Counted from the stretch's first letter, positions 41,674-50,547 are shown. The stretch: 64,000 nucleotides of DNA from Agromyces flavus (GCF_900104685.1 NZ_LT629755.1:3472001-3536000), one strand, 5' to 3'. Notes: a model not told the origin generated them from the letters alone. Numbers and translations are program-made.

Positions 41674-43038
41674 TCACGCCAGCTGGGCGGATGGCTCGCC
41701 CGGCAGCTCCACGCGCAGGCGCGCCCCGCCGCTCGGCGCATCCTCGACGGCCACGGAACCGCCGTGCGCGCGAGCGATCTCGCGCGCGATCGCGAGGCCG
41801 AGCCCACTGCCGCCGGTGTCGCGCGCCCGCGCGTCGTCGAGGCGCACGAACCGGTCGAAGACACGGGCGCGCTCGGCGGGTGGGATGCCGGCTCCGTCGT
41901 CGTCGACGGTCAGCACGACGGGTCCGCGGTGACCGTCGGGCGAGACGGCGAGCGCGATACCGGTCCGCGCGTGGCGGGCGGCGTTGTCGACGAGGTTGCG
42001 CACGAGCTGCGCGAGGAGGCCGGAATCACCGCGCACGCGCGCCGCCCGGACGCCGCTCGTGTCGACCGCGATGCCCGTGCCGCGCACTCGACGCGCCTCC
42101 TCGAGCAGCAGGTCGTCGAGGTCGACGTCCGCCGGTTCCGGCCGGAGCATCCCCTCGTCGGCGCGGGCGAGCACGAGCATGCCCTGCACGAGGCGTTCGA
42201 GCCGGCCGCCCTCCTCGAGCACCACCTCGCCGAGCTCCGCGTCGCCGATGCGGTCGGGGTGCGCGCGCGCGACCTCGGCGTACTGGCGCAGCGTCGCGAG
42301 GGGGGACTTCAGTTCGTGCGAGGCGTCCGAGATGAATCGTCGCTGCGTCGCCTGGGATGCCTCGAGCCGCGCGAGCATGCCGTTGAGCGTGCGCGCGAGA
42401 CGCGCGATCTCGTCGTCGGAACGCGGTTCGTCGATGCGGTCGGCGAGCGTGGTCGCGGTCACCGCATCGACCTGCCTGCGCATGCGCTCGACGGGTGCGA
42501 GCGAGCGTCCGACCACGATCCAGGTCGTGAGCGCGACGAGTGCGACGAGCAGCGGCACCGAGATCGCCAGGAGGCGGGCGACGGTCGCGAGCGTGTCCTC
42601 GGCAGGCTCCGTGCTGCGCCCGACGATGACGGCGAGGTCGCCGGCGTCGTCGTCCGCGTCCTCGCGCGCGATCAGGTACGTCTCGTCGTCGACGCGGATG
42701 CTCGTACCGTCGGCCGACTCGGCCGCGACGCGCGGCGCGTCGTCGCTCGCGCCGACGACCGTGCCGTCGCCGCCCACGATCAGCACGATCCGGTCGTCGT
42801 CGAGTTCGCCGAGATCGCCGAGCGACTCCGTGCCGCCCGCCTCGACCTGCGAGGCCAGCGCCGCCGCATCCTGTTCCGCCGCCGCCCGCACGCCCTCGAG
42901 GAGCGACGACCGCAGGGTCAGCCAGAAGACCACCGCCCCGAGCAGCAGCGCGAGGGCGACGACGGATGCCGCGACGAGCGTGATCCGGCCACGCACGCCC
43001 AAGCGCCGCCGGCACGGGCGCCCCGTCGGCTCAGCCAC
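41674..43038 (-). CDS. Sensor histidine kinase (membrane-bound, HAMP-HisKA-HATPase)
   Basis: A 454-residue kinase. The first transmembrane helix (LVAASVVALALLLGAVVFWL) and the second (LLAISVPLLVALVALTTWIV) bracket an extracellular sensor region of about 130 residues. A HAMP linker follows. The dimerisation domain has His241 (FISDASHELKSPLATLRQYA). The ATPase domain has LVDNAARHARTGIALAV, DDDGAGIPPAERARVFDRFV and GSGLGLAIAREI. The GTG at 43038 overlaps the regulator gene by 8 bp. Partner of the OmpR-type regulator encoded upstream. The signal is unknown; a PepSY protein encoded next could modulate the sensor domain. Confidence 0.9.
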   Translation of the reverse strand: MAEPTGRPCRRRLGVRGRITLVAASVVALALLLGAVVFWLTLRSSLLEGVRAAAEQDAAALASQVEAGGTESLGDLGELDDDRIVLIVGGDGTVVGASDDAPRVAAESADGTSIRVDDETYLIAREDADDDAGDLAVIVGRSTEPAEDTLATVARLLAISVPLLVALVALTTWIVVGRSLAPVERMRRQVDAVTATTLADRIDEPRSDDEIARLARTLNGMLARLEASQATQRRFISDASHELKSPLATLRQYAEVARAHPDRIGDAELGEVVLEEGGRLERLVQGMLVLARADEGMLRPEPADVDLDDLLLEEARRVRGTGIAVDTSGVRAARVRGDSGLLAQLVRNLVDNAARHARTGIALAVSPDGHRGPVVLTVDDDGAGIPPAERARVFDRFVRLDDARARDTGGSGLGLAIAREIARAHGGSVAVEDAPSGGARLRVELPGEPSAQLA

Positions 43039-43708
43039 CGTCCGCCGCCAGCCGGTACCCCGCCCCGCGAAGGGTCTGGATGGCCTCGCGCGCGAACGGG
43101 CGGTCGACCTTGTTCCGGAGGTGGCGGACGTAGACCTCGACGATGTTCGGATCGCCGTCGAAGTCGAAGTCCCACACCCCCTCGAGGATCTCGCGCTTGG
43201 ACACCACCTCGCCGACGCGGCGCATGAGGAACTCGAGCACCGCGAACTCGCGCGCGGTGAGGTCGACCACCGAGTCGCCCCGGCGCACGCCGCGCGTGGC
43301 CGGGTCGAGCTCGAGGTCGCCCGCCGACAGCACCGTCGGGCGCGCCGTCGCACCGCGGCGGATCAGCGCCCGCACGCGCGCGACGAGCACCGCGAACGAG
43401 AAGGGCTTCGTCAGGTAGTCGTCGGCCCCGGTGTCGAGCGCCTCGACCTGGTCCCACTCGCCGTCCTTCGCCGTGAGCATGAGCACGGGCGTCCAGTCGC
43501 CGGCGTCGCGGAGCGCGCGGCACACGAGGTAGCCGTTCGTGCCCGGCAGCATGATGTCGAGGAGGATCGCCGCGTATCGGTTCTCGCGCGCGAGCCAGAG
43601 CCCATCGGTGCCGTCGGCGGCCACGTCGACGGCGAAGCCCTCGGCCTCGAGGCCGCGCTTGAGCCCCTCGGCGAGGCGCGTCTCGTCCTCGACCACCAGC
43701 AGGCGCAT
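43031..43708 (-). CDS. OmpR/PhoB-family response regulator
   Basis: A 225-residue two-domain regulator. The receiver has EDE at 7-9, phospho-acceptor Asp51 (AAILLDIMLPGTNGYLV) and Lys in YLTKPFSFAVL. The winged-helix DNA-binding domain has LTAREFAVLEFLMRRVGEVV and the recognition helix FDGDPNIVEVYVRHLRNKVD. It is transcribed first in the regulator-kinase pair. Two CTGAAGC boxes 11 bp apart lie 41-58 bp before the ATG, suggesting autoregulation. Confidence 0.93.
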   Translation of the reverse strand: MRLLVVEDETRLAEGLKRGLEAEGFAVDVAADGTDGLWLARENRYAAILLDIMLPGTNGYLVCRALRDAGDWTPVLMLTAKDGEWDQVEALDTGADDYLTKPFSFAVLVARVRALIRRGATARPTVLSAGDLELDPATRGVRRGDSVVDLTAREFAVLEFLMRRVGEVVSKREILEGVWDFDFDGDPNIVEVYVRHLRNKVDRPFAREAIQTLRGAGYRLAADGG

Positions 43709-43748
43709 CCACCGTCTCCCTCCGCTCCGCCCATCCTGTCGGATGGTG

Positions 43749-43766
43749 CTGAAGCGGCGCTGAAGC
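43749..43766 (-). promoter_or_regulatory. CTGAAGC direct repeat upstream of the response regulator gene
   Basis: CTGAAGC at 43749-43755 and 43760-43766 has 11-bp spacing and the same orientation as the boxes before the PepSY gene. It is the likely binding site for the regulator encoded immediately downstream. Confidence 0.6.
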
Positions 43767-43792
43767 GGCGCGGAACCGGCGGAACCGGCCCC

Positions 43793-43834
43793 GAGTGAGG
43801 TTTCTGCGCCTGAGGCGGTTCGCAGAGGTCACTC
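43793..43834 (-). terminator. Imperfect hairpin after the LLM oxidoreductase gene
   Basis: GAGTGA and TCTGCG blocks pair with CGCAGA and TCACTC around an internal bulge, in the 233-bp gap between the LLM gene and the response regulator gene on the same strand. It probably ends the LLM transcript. Apart from this and the CTGAAGC boxes, I see nothing else in the gap. Confidence 0.45.
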
Positions 43835-43941
43835 CAGCCCGCGAACCTCGCTTGGGCGCGGCGGATGGTGCGGCGCGCGGTGGATGTGAGCGGCGGAGCC
43901 GCGCAGGGGCTGCGGCAGGAGCGGGCGGAGCGGGCGCGCGC

Positions 43942-44991
43942 TTATGCGGAGAGGCGGTCGACGAGCAGCTCGAGCGTGCGGATGCGACCCGGCGCGGCAT
44001 CCGCCGGCTCGTCGGCCCGCGAGCCCGCGACCGGCGCGACCATGACCTCGTCGATGCCGTGGCGCTCGGCGAGCGCGCGCACGGCCGACGCCGAGGCATC
44101 CGCGTCGCCGATGACCCAGCGCGGCCGCATGCGCGCGATCACGTCGTCGGCGTCGGAGTCGCGCGCTGCCGCGAGCGCCTCGTCGACCGTCTCGAGCGGC
44201 CGCATCGGACGGTTCAGGCGCAGCCGCGCCATGGACCGCAGTTGGGGCAGCGCCCGCTCGTCCGCCTCCTCGGCCGTGTCAGCGACGACCGCGTTGAGCG
44301 TGAGGATCGTCTGCGGCGACGGATGCCGCTCGCTCGGCCGGTACCCGGACCGGTACAGCTCGAGCGCCTGCTCCAACCCCTCGCCCGAGAAGTGGTTCGC
44401 GAACACGTACGGCAGTCCGAGCTCGGCCGCGAGCCGCGCCGAGTAGTCGGAGCTGCCGAGCAGCCACAGCTCGGGCACGGCCGTCGCGGCAGGCGTGGCC
44501 TGGATCGGGTACTCGCGTCCGCTCGTGAGGCGCAGCGTCGCGCCATCCGGCGACAGCAGGCTCAGGATGTCGGCGACGTGGTCGGGGAAGCGGTCGACGT
44601 CGGCCGTCGGGCCCGAGATGCGCAACAGCTGGGTGATGACGGGGTCGCTGCCCGGCGCCCTGCCGATGCCGAGGTCGATGCGGCCCGGAGCGAGCGCCTC
44701 GAGTGCGGCGAACTGCTCCGCGACCACGAGCGGCGCGTGATTCGGGAGCATGACGCCGCCCGAGCCGACGCGGATGCGCTCGGTGCGCGCGGCCGTCGCG
44801 GCGATGAGGACGGGCGGCGTCGTCGACGCGACCGCGGGCATGTTGTGGTGCTCGGCGAACCAGTAGCGCGTGAAGCCGAGTCGGTCGGCGGCCTGCGCGA
44901 GGGCGACGGATGCCGCGACCGCGGCCGCCGACGATTGACCGCTGCGCACGGGCACGAGATCCAGGACCGAGAGACGTGGCGAGAGAGGCAT
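43942..44991 (-). CDS. LLM-class flavin-dependent oxidoreductase (MsnO8-like)
   Basis: A 349-residue bacterial-luciferase-fold monooxygenase-like protein. TRYWFAEHHNMPAVASTTPP, TERIRVGSGGVMLPNHAPLV and EALAPGRIDLGIGRAPGSDP are hallmarks of the MsnO8-type subgroup, which use FMN or F420. The substrate cannot be deduced. It is divergent from the FAD-dependent oxidoreductase gene across 215 bp. That gap contains a TTCCG-N7-CGGAA inverted repeat (45024-45040), a weak operator candidate. Confidence 0.85.
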   Translation of the reverse strand: MPLSPRLSVLDLVPVRSGQSSAAAVAASVALAQAADRLGFTRYWFAEHHNMPAVASTTPPVLIAATAARTERIRVGSGGVMLPNHAPLVVAEQFAALEALAPGRIDLGIGRAPGSDPVITQLLRISGPTADVDRFPDHVADILSLLSPDGATLRLTSGREYPIQATPAATAVPELWLLGSSDYSARLAAELGLPYVFANHFSGEGLEQALELYRSGYRPSERHPSPQTILTLNAVVADTAEEADERALPQLRSMARLRLNRPMRPLETVDEALAAARDSDADDVIARMRPRWVIGDADASASAVRALAERHGIDEVMVAPVAGSRADEPADAAPGRIRTLELLVDRLSA

Positions 44992-45206
44992 CCCTCATCG
45001 CAACCGGACCGGTCGGGAGCCTATTCCGGACGGGACGGAACAGGGGATAACCCTGAGCCGATCGGCGGGATCCTCCTGATCCCCGGACGGTGCTCTCCGA
45101 ATTGGATGGAACCCGTCGTGAGCGCCCCCGGCCACCCGGGCGGCCGTCGGAACGAGCTTCACCCGCCGCCCGGCCCGCGACCCCCGTACCTCCGAAAGGA
45201 CCACCA

Positions 45207-46643
45207 GTGAACTCCCTTGCCTTCGACACCCCCGCCCTGTCGCTTCGCGAAGCCTTCGCGATGCTCGCCGAACGCCTCGACGGCCGGCTCGTCCTGCCCG
45301 GCGACCCCGACTGGGACGCGGCCCGCGCGGCGTGGAACCTCTCCGTCGACCAGCGCCCGGCCGCCGTCGTCGTCGCGGCGACGGCCGCCGACATCGCCCG
45401 CACGGTCCGCGCGGCCCGCGAGCTGGGCCTCGCCGTCGCACCGCAGGGCACCGGGCACAACGCAGCACCTCTCGTCGAGGGCGACGGCCTCTCGGACGCC
45501 ATCCTGCTGAAGACCCACGAGCTGCGCGCCGTCGAGGTGCGCCCGACGCAGCGCCTCGCACGCGTCGAGGCCGGCGCCCTGTGGGGCGACGTCGTCGCCG
45601 CGGCCGCACCGCACGGCCTCGCCGCGCTCGCCGGCTCGTCGCACGATGTCGGCGTCGTCGGGTACACGCTCGGCGGCGGTGTCTCGTTCCTCGGCCGCCA
45701 GCACGGACTCGCCGCGAACCACGTCGTCGCGGTCGAGCTCGTGACCGCCGACGGCGAGTTCCGCCGAGTCGACGCCGAGCACGACGCCGAGTTGTTCTGG
45801 GCCGTCCGCGGCGGAGGTGGGGACTTCGGCGTCGTCACCGCCATCGAGTTCCGCCTGTTCGAGATCGAGCAGGTCGTGGCCGGCACGCTCTTCTTCCCGA
45901 TCGAGCGCAGCGACGAGGTGCTCCAGGCGTGGTCCGAGTGGACGCGCTCGGTGCCCGACAGCGTCACGTCGGTCGGCCGGGTGCTGCGGGTGCCGCCGAT
46001 GCCCGAGCTGCCGCCGTTCCTCTCGGGCCGGTCGTTCGTCGTCGTCGAGGCCGTCGTGCTCGAGTCGCCCGAGCGAGCGGATGCGCTCCTCGCGCCCCTG
46101 CGTGCGCTGCACCCCGAGATCGACACCGTGCACCCGCAGGCGCCGGCCGAGCTGCTCCAGCTCCACATGGACCCGCCCGGCCCCACGCCGGGTCTCGGCG
46201 GCGGCATGATGCTCGCCGACCTCCCGGCCGAGGGGGTGCGCGCCCTCGTCGACGCGGTCGGGCCCGACGCCGACACGGCGCTGCTCTCCGTCGAGATCCG
46301 CCACCTCGGCGGCGCGTTCGAGCCGGCCGCCGCCGTCGACCTCGCAGCCGAGTCGGGGCTGCCGGAGCCCGGCGCGATCGCGGGGTTCGAGGGCCGCTAC
46401 CTCGTCTACGCGGTCGGCATCGCCGTGCCGGAGACCGCCGAGGCGGTCGTGGCCTCGCTCGGCCGGCTGCTCTCGCGCATCGAGCCGTGGCGCGCCACGA
46501 CGGAGTACCTCAACTTCGTCGAGCGCCCCACGACGGGCGAGCAGGTGTTCGGCGACGACGGCCGGCTCGCACGGCTGCGGGCGCTGAAGAACGCCGTCGA
46601 CCCGACGGGCGTCATCCGCTCGAACCACCCGGTGCGTCGCTGA
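45207..46643 (+). CDS. FAD-binding (PCMH/BBE-type) oxidoreductase
   Basis: A 478-residue flavoprotein of the vanillyl-alcohol/berberine-bridge oxidase superfamily. The FAD domain (about 40-215) has AVAPQGTGHNAAPLVEGDGL, VEAGALWGDVVAAAAPHGL and GVVGYTLGGGVSFLGRQHGL. A BBE-like C-terminal strand (TEYLNFVERPTTGEQVFG) follows the substrate domain. The usual second covalent FAD cysteine is not seen in the GGG loop, so at most the His in TGHNA could link flavin. GTG start at 45207, 6 bp after gaaagga. The substrate is unknown (sugar, alcohol or polyketide). Confidence 0.82.
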   Translation: MNSLAFDTPALSLREAFAMLAERLDGRLVLPGDPDWDAARAAWNLSVDQRPAAVVVAATAADIARTVRAARELGLAVAPQGTGHNAAPLVEGDGLSDAILLKTHELRAVEVRPTQRLARVEAGALWGDVVAAAAPHGLAALAGSSHDVGVVGYTLGGGVSFLGRQHGLAANHVVAVELVTADGEFRRVDAEHDAELFWAVRGGGGDFGVVTAIEFRLFEIEQVVAGTLFFPIERSDEVLQAWSEWTRSVPDSVTSVGRVLRVPPMPELPPFLSGRSFVVVEAVVLESPERADALLAPLRALHPEIDTVHPQAPAELLQLHMDPPGPTPGLGGGMMLADLPAEGVRALVDAVGPDADTALLSVEIRHLGGAFEPAAAVDLAAESGLPEPGAIAGFEGRYLVYAVGIAVPETAEAVVASLGRLLSRIEPWRATTEYLNFVERPTTGEQVFGDDGRLARLRALKNAVDPTGVIRSNHPVRR

Positions 46644-46666
46644 CCGCAGCGTTCCCGTTCACCACT

Positions 46667-46696
46667 CGAGAGGCCCGGCACGTGCCGGGTCTCTCG
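46667..46696 (+). terminator. Terminator after the FAD oxidoreductase gene
   Basis: CGAGAGGCCCGGCAC pairs with GTGCCGGGTCTCTCG (15 bp, one wobble) with no fixed loop, 24 bp after the stop codon. Confidence 0.65.
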
Positions 46697-46785
46697 GCGT
46701 GTCCGGGCGGATGTCCCGGGCGAAAGCGGCTGGCGGACGTCTCGACGCGACGCGCCCGGCCGGCCGCGCAGATCCGAATCAGGGG

Positions 46786-46814
46786 TGTCGGTCGGGCGCC
46801 CAGCTTCCTAGGCT
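46786..46814 (+). promoter_or_regulatory. Putative promoter of the baeRF-like gene
   Basis: TGTCGG (46786-46791) and TAGGCT (46809-46814) are 17 bp apart, about 45 bp before the start codon, with a ggaggg ribosome-binding site between. This is a sequence-based guess. Confidence 0.3.
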
Positions 46815-46858
46815 GGAGGGACGCGACGACGTCGTCGCCGGATTCGCGGGAGGGACGA

Positions 46859-48043
46859 ATGACGACCCATTACGAACTGCCCACCACGACCGACTTCGCA
46901 GCGCTGGCCGGTGAACATCACCCGGCCGTCACGATCTACGTGTCGACCTCACCCGTCGTGAGCGAACGCGAACGCGCCGAGATCGCGGTCAAGAGTGCGT
47001 TCGACGAGGCGCTCGACCGCCTCCGCGCCGATGGCGCCGACGGTGCCGAACTCGATGCGCTGAAGGCCGAACGCGATCGCGTCCTGGCCGACAAGGCGGT
47101 ATGGAGTTCGCTCTCGCGCTCGCTCGCGGTCTTCGCCGCCCCGGGCTTCAACGAGGTCTACGTCCTGCCGAACCGGCTCGACGACGCCCTGCACGTCGGC
47201 TCCCACTTCACGCTCGGACAGCTGCTGCGCGCGCCGAGCCAGGACCAGGAGGCATTCGCGGTCTGCCTGTCCTCGAACGAGTGGACGCTCTGGCACGCGC
47301 AGCCGACCGCCCGCGCCGAGGAGATGCCCCTCGACCCCGATCTGCCGCGCAACCTCGAGGACGCGGCGAACCGCGAGCGCGGCGACGCCGGGCAGCGCCG
47401 CACGGGCGGGCACGGCGACCGCGGAACGCACGAGGGCGACCGCCGCCCCGAGATCCACGACATCTACGCCAAGCGGGTCGCCGACGCGGTCCGCGGGGTG
47501 CTGCAGTCGCACGACCCCGACGAGCGCGTGCCCCTGTTCGTGTTCGCCGCGGAGCCCCTGCTCAGCTCGTTCCTCGAGCGGGCGAAGAACGGGCGTCGGG
47601 TCATCGCGGTGCAGGGCGGTGCCGACCGCCGTGGGGCTGCCGAGATCGACGAGGAGCTCCGGCGCCGGCTGGCGCAGCTCAACGTCGACGAGGCGCGCAC
47701 CGCGCTCCACCAGCTCGCCGACGGCAGCAAGGGCCGGGTCGAACGCGACATCGCGGCGATCGGCCGCCTCGCCATCGACGGGGCCGTCGAGACGCTCTGG
47801 TTCGACTTCACCACGTCGGTGAACGGCACGCTCGACGCCGAGTCGGGCGCCGTCGAGTTCGCGACCGGGAACGGCGAGGGCGACTCGCTGTCCGACGGGC
47901 GCCACGCCGGCGACCTGCTGCCGCAGCTCGCGATGCTCGTGCTCTCGAAGGGCGGCAAGGTGGTCACGGTCCGCAGCGAGGACCTCGCCGACGACGTGTG
48001 GGACGGCCCGGCGATCGCCGAGCTCCGCTTCGCGCTGACGTAG
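46859..48043 (+). CDS. baeRF-like protein (bacterial archaeo-eukaryotic release-factor-related)
   Basis: A 394-residue cytoplasmic protein. The start at 46859 follows gggaggg. ALAGEHHPAVTIYVSTSPVV and the later LAVFAAPGFNEVYVLPNRLD resemble the N-terminal part of baeRF/Rv-type proteins. The middle has FAVCLSSNEWTLWHAQPT and an Arg/Gly-rich insert (about 170-200). The C-terminal half with VPLFVFAAEPLLSSFLERAK and TLWFDFTTSVNGTLD resembles the eRF1 domain-3-like fold. Family members are thought to bind ribosomes or degrade stalled translation products; none of this is proved here. The family call is moderate. Confidence 0.6.
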   Translation: MTTHYELPTTTDFAALAGEHHPAVTIYVSTSPVVSERERAEIAVKSAFDEALDRLRADGADGAELDALKAERDRVLADKAVWSSLSRSLAVFAAPGFNEVYVLPNRLDDALHVGSHFTLGQLLRAPSQDQEAFAVCLSSNEWTLWHAQPTARAEEMPLDPDLPRNLEDAANRERGDAGQRRTGGHGDRGTHEGDRRPEIHDIYAKRVADAVRGVLQSHDPDERVPLFVFAAEPLLSSFLERAKNGRRVIAVQGGADRRGAAEIDEELRRRLAQLNVDEARTALHQLADGSKGRVERDIAAIGRLAIDGAVETLWFDFTTSVNGTLDAESGAVEFATGNGEGDSLSDGRHAGDLLPQLAMLVLSKGGKVVTVRSEDLADDVWDGPAIAELRFALT

Positions 48044-48088
48044 TCGGCCGACGCGGCCGTCGCCTTCGCGCCCTCGTGCGGTCGTGGG

Positions 48089-48607
48089 TCAGAGCGCGAC
48101 GGCGGCGCGCGGAGCGCCCACGACCTGCGCGAGTTCGTGCAGTGCGCTGCGCACCGCGGCGGACGCGACATCCGTCATCGCCCGGACTCGCTCGGGCCAG
48201 CGGGTGCGCGCATCGCGCTCGTCGCGCACGTCGGAGCGCGTCGCGCGTGCGCTCGACCCGAACGAGCCGTTCGCCTCGAGCACGGGCACCACGACGGGCG
48301 GCTGGCACTCGAGCCGGACCTCGACCTCGCGCGTGCGGGAGTCCTCGATGATCGCCTCGAAGCTCACCTTCGCCGACCGCGTGCGTCCGCGGCGTCGCGG
48401 CGCCGTGCCGCGCACGCCGAGCGTGATCCGACCCGGACGTGCGCTGCCCGGGAGCACCGGCCCCGCGGGCACGAACTCCACCCGCCACAGCTCGCTCGGG
48501 CAGACCGCGACACCCGAGACGTGGATGACTCGGACGCCGCCGGTCGTGATCGCGACGGCCATGAGGTCGTCGGCATGCACGTGCGCGTGGTCGGGCTGGT
48601 GGTTCAT
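48089..48607 (-). CDS. Hypothetical protein
   Basis: A 172-residue protein with no recognised domain. The start at 48607 (MNHQPDHAHVHADDLMAVAI) leaves a 74-bp divergent promoter; in-frame ATGs at 48643 and 48670 are alternatives and no start has a convincing ribosome-binding site. The centre is beta-rich (VRVIHVSGVAVCPSELWRVE; VSFEAIIEDSRTREVEVRLE) and suggests a single beta-sandwich domain. The C-terminal helix ends AVRSALHELAQVVGAPRA. It converges on the baeRF-like gene. Confidence 0.6.
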   Translation of the reverse strand: MNHQPDHAHVHADDLMAVAITTGGVRVIHVSGVAVCPSELWRVEFVPAGPVLPGSARPGRITLGVRGTAPRRRGRTRSAKVSFEAIIEDSRTREVEVRLECQPPVVVPVLEANGSFGSSARATRSDVRDERDARTRWPERVRAMTDVASAAVRSALHELAQVVGAPRAAVAL

Positions 48608-48681
48608 GCTGCCGACGCTACGGAAGTCAAGGGGCGGGGTCATCAGGGCTGGCGCTGACTGCGCGGTCATAGGCTGACCGG

Positions 48682-49683
48682 ATGCGATTCGGATACTTCA
48701 TCCCCCAGGGATGGCGCCACGACCTCGTCGGCATCGACCCGGCCGACCACTGGGCCACGATGCACGGCCTCGCGGCCCGCGCCGACCGCGAGGGCTCGCC
48801 CTGGGAGTCGGTGTGGGTGTACGACCACTTCCACACCGTGCCCGTCCACAGCGAGACGGAGGCCACGCACGAGGCGTGGTCGCTGATGTCGGCCTTCGCG
48901 GCGTCGACCTCTCGCGTTCGCCTCGGCCAGATGTGCACGTGCATGGCGTACCGCAATCCCGCCTACCTCGCCAAGGTCGCGGCGACGGTCGACGTGATCT
49001 CGGGTGGCCGGCTCGAGATGGGCATCGGGGCCGGATGGTACGAGCACGAGTGGCGCGCGTACGGCTACGGCTTCCCCGACGCACCCACTCGCCTGCGGAT
49101 GCTGCGCGAGGGCGTCGAGATCATGCACCAGGCGTGGACGACGGGCCGCGCGACCCTCGACGGCGAGTTCTACACGGTCGACGGCGCGATCGTGCAGCCC
49201 CAGCCGCTGCAGGACGGCGGCGTTCCGATGTGGGTCGCCGGGGGCGGCGAGAAGGTCACGCTGAAGATCGCCGCCGAGTACGCGTCGTACACGAACTTCT
49301 ACGGCAGCCCCGAGGAGTTCAGCCACAAGAGCGAGGTGCTCCGGGGGCACACCGACAAGCTGGGCCGCGACTTCGATTCGATCGTGCGCAGCGCCAACTT
49401 CAACACGGTCATCGGCACCGATGAGGCGGATGTCGCGCGGCGCCTCGAGCGCCTCGAAGCGCGGGTCTCGCCGTACCTCGGCGCCGGTGCGACCCGGCGC
49501 TTCATCGGCGACTACCGCTCCGAGTCGGCGATCGCGGTGGGCACGGTCGACCAGGTCGTCGAGCGCCTGCTCGACATGAAGGCGCGCGGACTGGGGTACG
49601 CGATCCACTACATGCCCGAGCTCGCGTTCGACGATTCGGTGCTCGACCTCTACGAGCGCGAGGTCCTGCCCGCGCTGCGCTGA
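48682..49683 (+). CDS. LLM-class F420-dependent oxidoreductase
   Basis: A 333-residue luciferase-fold enzyme. MRFGYFIPQGWRHDLVGIDP, LGQMCTCMAYRNPAYLAKVA, ISGGRLEMGIGAGWYEHEWR and YGFPDAPTRLRMLREGVEIM fit the F420-dependent group common in actinobacteria. The unusual TCTCMAYR segment replaces the TNV strand of related enzymes. It uses reduced F420 or FMN to act on an unknown substrate. It is followed by an unusually long perfect palindrome. Confidence 0.85.
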   Translation: MRFGYFIPQGWRHDLVGIDPADHWATMHGLAARADREGSPWESVWVYDHFHTVPVHSETEATHEAWSLMSAFAASTSRVRLGQMCTCMAYRNPAYLAKVAATVDVISGGRLEMGIGAGWYEHEWRAYGYGFPDAPTRLRMLREGVEIMHQAWTTGRATLDGEFYTVDGAIVQPQPLQDGGVPMWVAGGGEKVTLKIAAEYASYTNFYGSPEEFSHKSEVLRGHTDKLGRDFDSIVRSANFNTVIGTDEADVARRLERLEARVSPYLGAGATRRFIGDYRSESAIAVGTVDQVVERLLDMKARGLGYAIHYMPELAFDDSVLDLYEREVLPALR

Positions 49684-49690
49684 GCCGGCG

Positions 49691-49746
49691 CGAGATGACG
49701 CGAACGGCGCTTCCCTCGCTCGGGAAGCGCCGTTCGCGTCATCTCG
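49691..49746. terminator. 25-bp perfect palindrome, bidirectional terminator
   Basis: The arms at 49691-49715 and 49722-49746 are perfectly complementary over 25 bp (beginning CGAGATGACGCGAACGGCG) with a 6-nt loop. They lie between the convergent LLM and glutaredoxin genes and fill most of the 77-bp gap. Confidence 0.8.
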
Positions 49747-49760
49747 GCCCGAGGTTCGGC

Positions 49761-50042
49761 TCAGGCGGCGGGCTCCAGAGCGTCGAGCTTGGCGCCGAGC
49801 TCGGCGTCGGTCGGCTCGGTGAAGTGGGTGCCGTCGGGGAAGACCACGACGGGGATGTTCGTGCGGCCCGAGATCGCCTTGGCGCGCTCGGCGCCCTCGA
49901 TGACGACCTCGAGGTCGACGTAGTCGTAGTCGACGCCGCGGCGGTCGAGCAGGGCCTTCGAGCGGCGGCAGTCGCCGCACCAGGCGGCGCCGTACATCGT
50001 GATTCGGGCAGGGCTGGATTCGGTGGGGGAGGTCACGTCCAC
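49761..50042 (-). CDS. Glutaredoxin-like protein (mycoredoxin type)
   Basis: A 93-residue thioredoxin-fold protein with active site Cys22-Gly-Asp-Cys25 (MYGAAWCGDCRRSKALLDRR) and the cis-Pro segment NIPVVVFPDGTHFTEP. Mycoredoxins reduce mycothiol-mixed disulfides, usually with CGYC or CPYC; the CGDC form is a lineage variant. It would act in the cytoplasm. It is divergent from the DUF1905 gene by 70 bp. Confidence 0.85.
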   Translation of the reverse strand: MDVTSPTESSPARITMYGAAWCGDCRRSKALLDRRGVDYDYVDLEVVIEGAERAKAISGRTNIPVVVFPDGTHFTEPTDAELGAKLDALEPAA

Positions 50043-50112
50043 AACCTACGTGCCGCGGCTGGGCGGTATTCCCAGCCTTCCGTGCGCGCGTGGCCGATGG
50101 CAGACTCGCGGC

Positions 50113-50547
50113 ATGCGGTTCGAGACGGAACTCCTGCGGACGGGCGAGCGGAACACGGGCATCGAGGTGCCTGCCGAACTGGTCGAGGAGCTCGGCGCCG
50201 GCAAGCGGGCGCCGGTCGTCGTGACCGTCAACGGGTTCGAGTACCGCAGCACGATCGCGCCGATGGGCGGACGGTTCCTCATCCCGTTCAGCTCGGACAA
50301 GCGCGCCGCGACCGGGATCGACGGCGGCGATGCCATCGTCGTCGACCTCGAACTCGACACGGCGCCGCGCACGGTCGAGCTTCCCGACGACTTCGCCGCG
50401 GCCATCGACGAGGCGGGCGCGCGCGAGGCCTGGGACCGGCTCTCGCCGAGCCACCAGAAGGCGCACGTCACGGCGATCGACGGCGCCAAGGCTGCCGAGA
50501 CGCGTCAGCGTCGCATCGCGAAGGCGGTCGAGGCGATCACGGGCTGA
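50113..50547 (+). CDS. DUF1905 / YdeI-OmdA-like protein
   Basis: A 144-residue protein. The first half, MRFETELLRTGERNTGIEVP through MGGRFLIPFSSDKRAATGID, is the DUF1905 beta-barrel. The second half, LPDDFAAAIDEAGAREAWDR followed by LSPSHQKAHVTAIDGAKAAE, is the bacteriocin-protection YdeI/OmdA-like helical domain with a conserved KR tail. The biochemical role is unknown. The start at 50113 (gactcgcggc upstream) has no strong ribosome-binding site. Confidence 0.82.
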   Translation: MRFETELLRTGERNTGIEVPAELVEELGAGKRAPVVVTVNGFEYRSTIAPMGGRFLIPFSSDKRAATGIDGGDAIVVDLELDTAPRTVELPDDFAAAIDEAGAREAWDRLSPSHQKAHVTAIDGAKAAETRQRRIAKAVEAITG

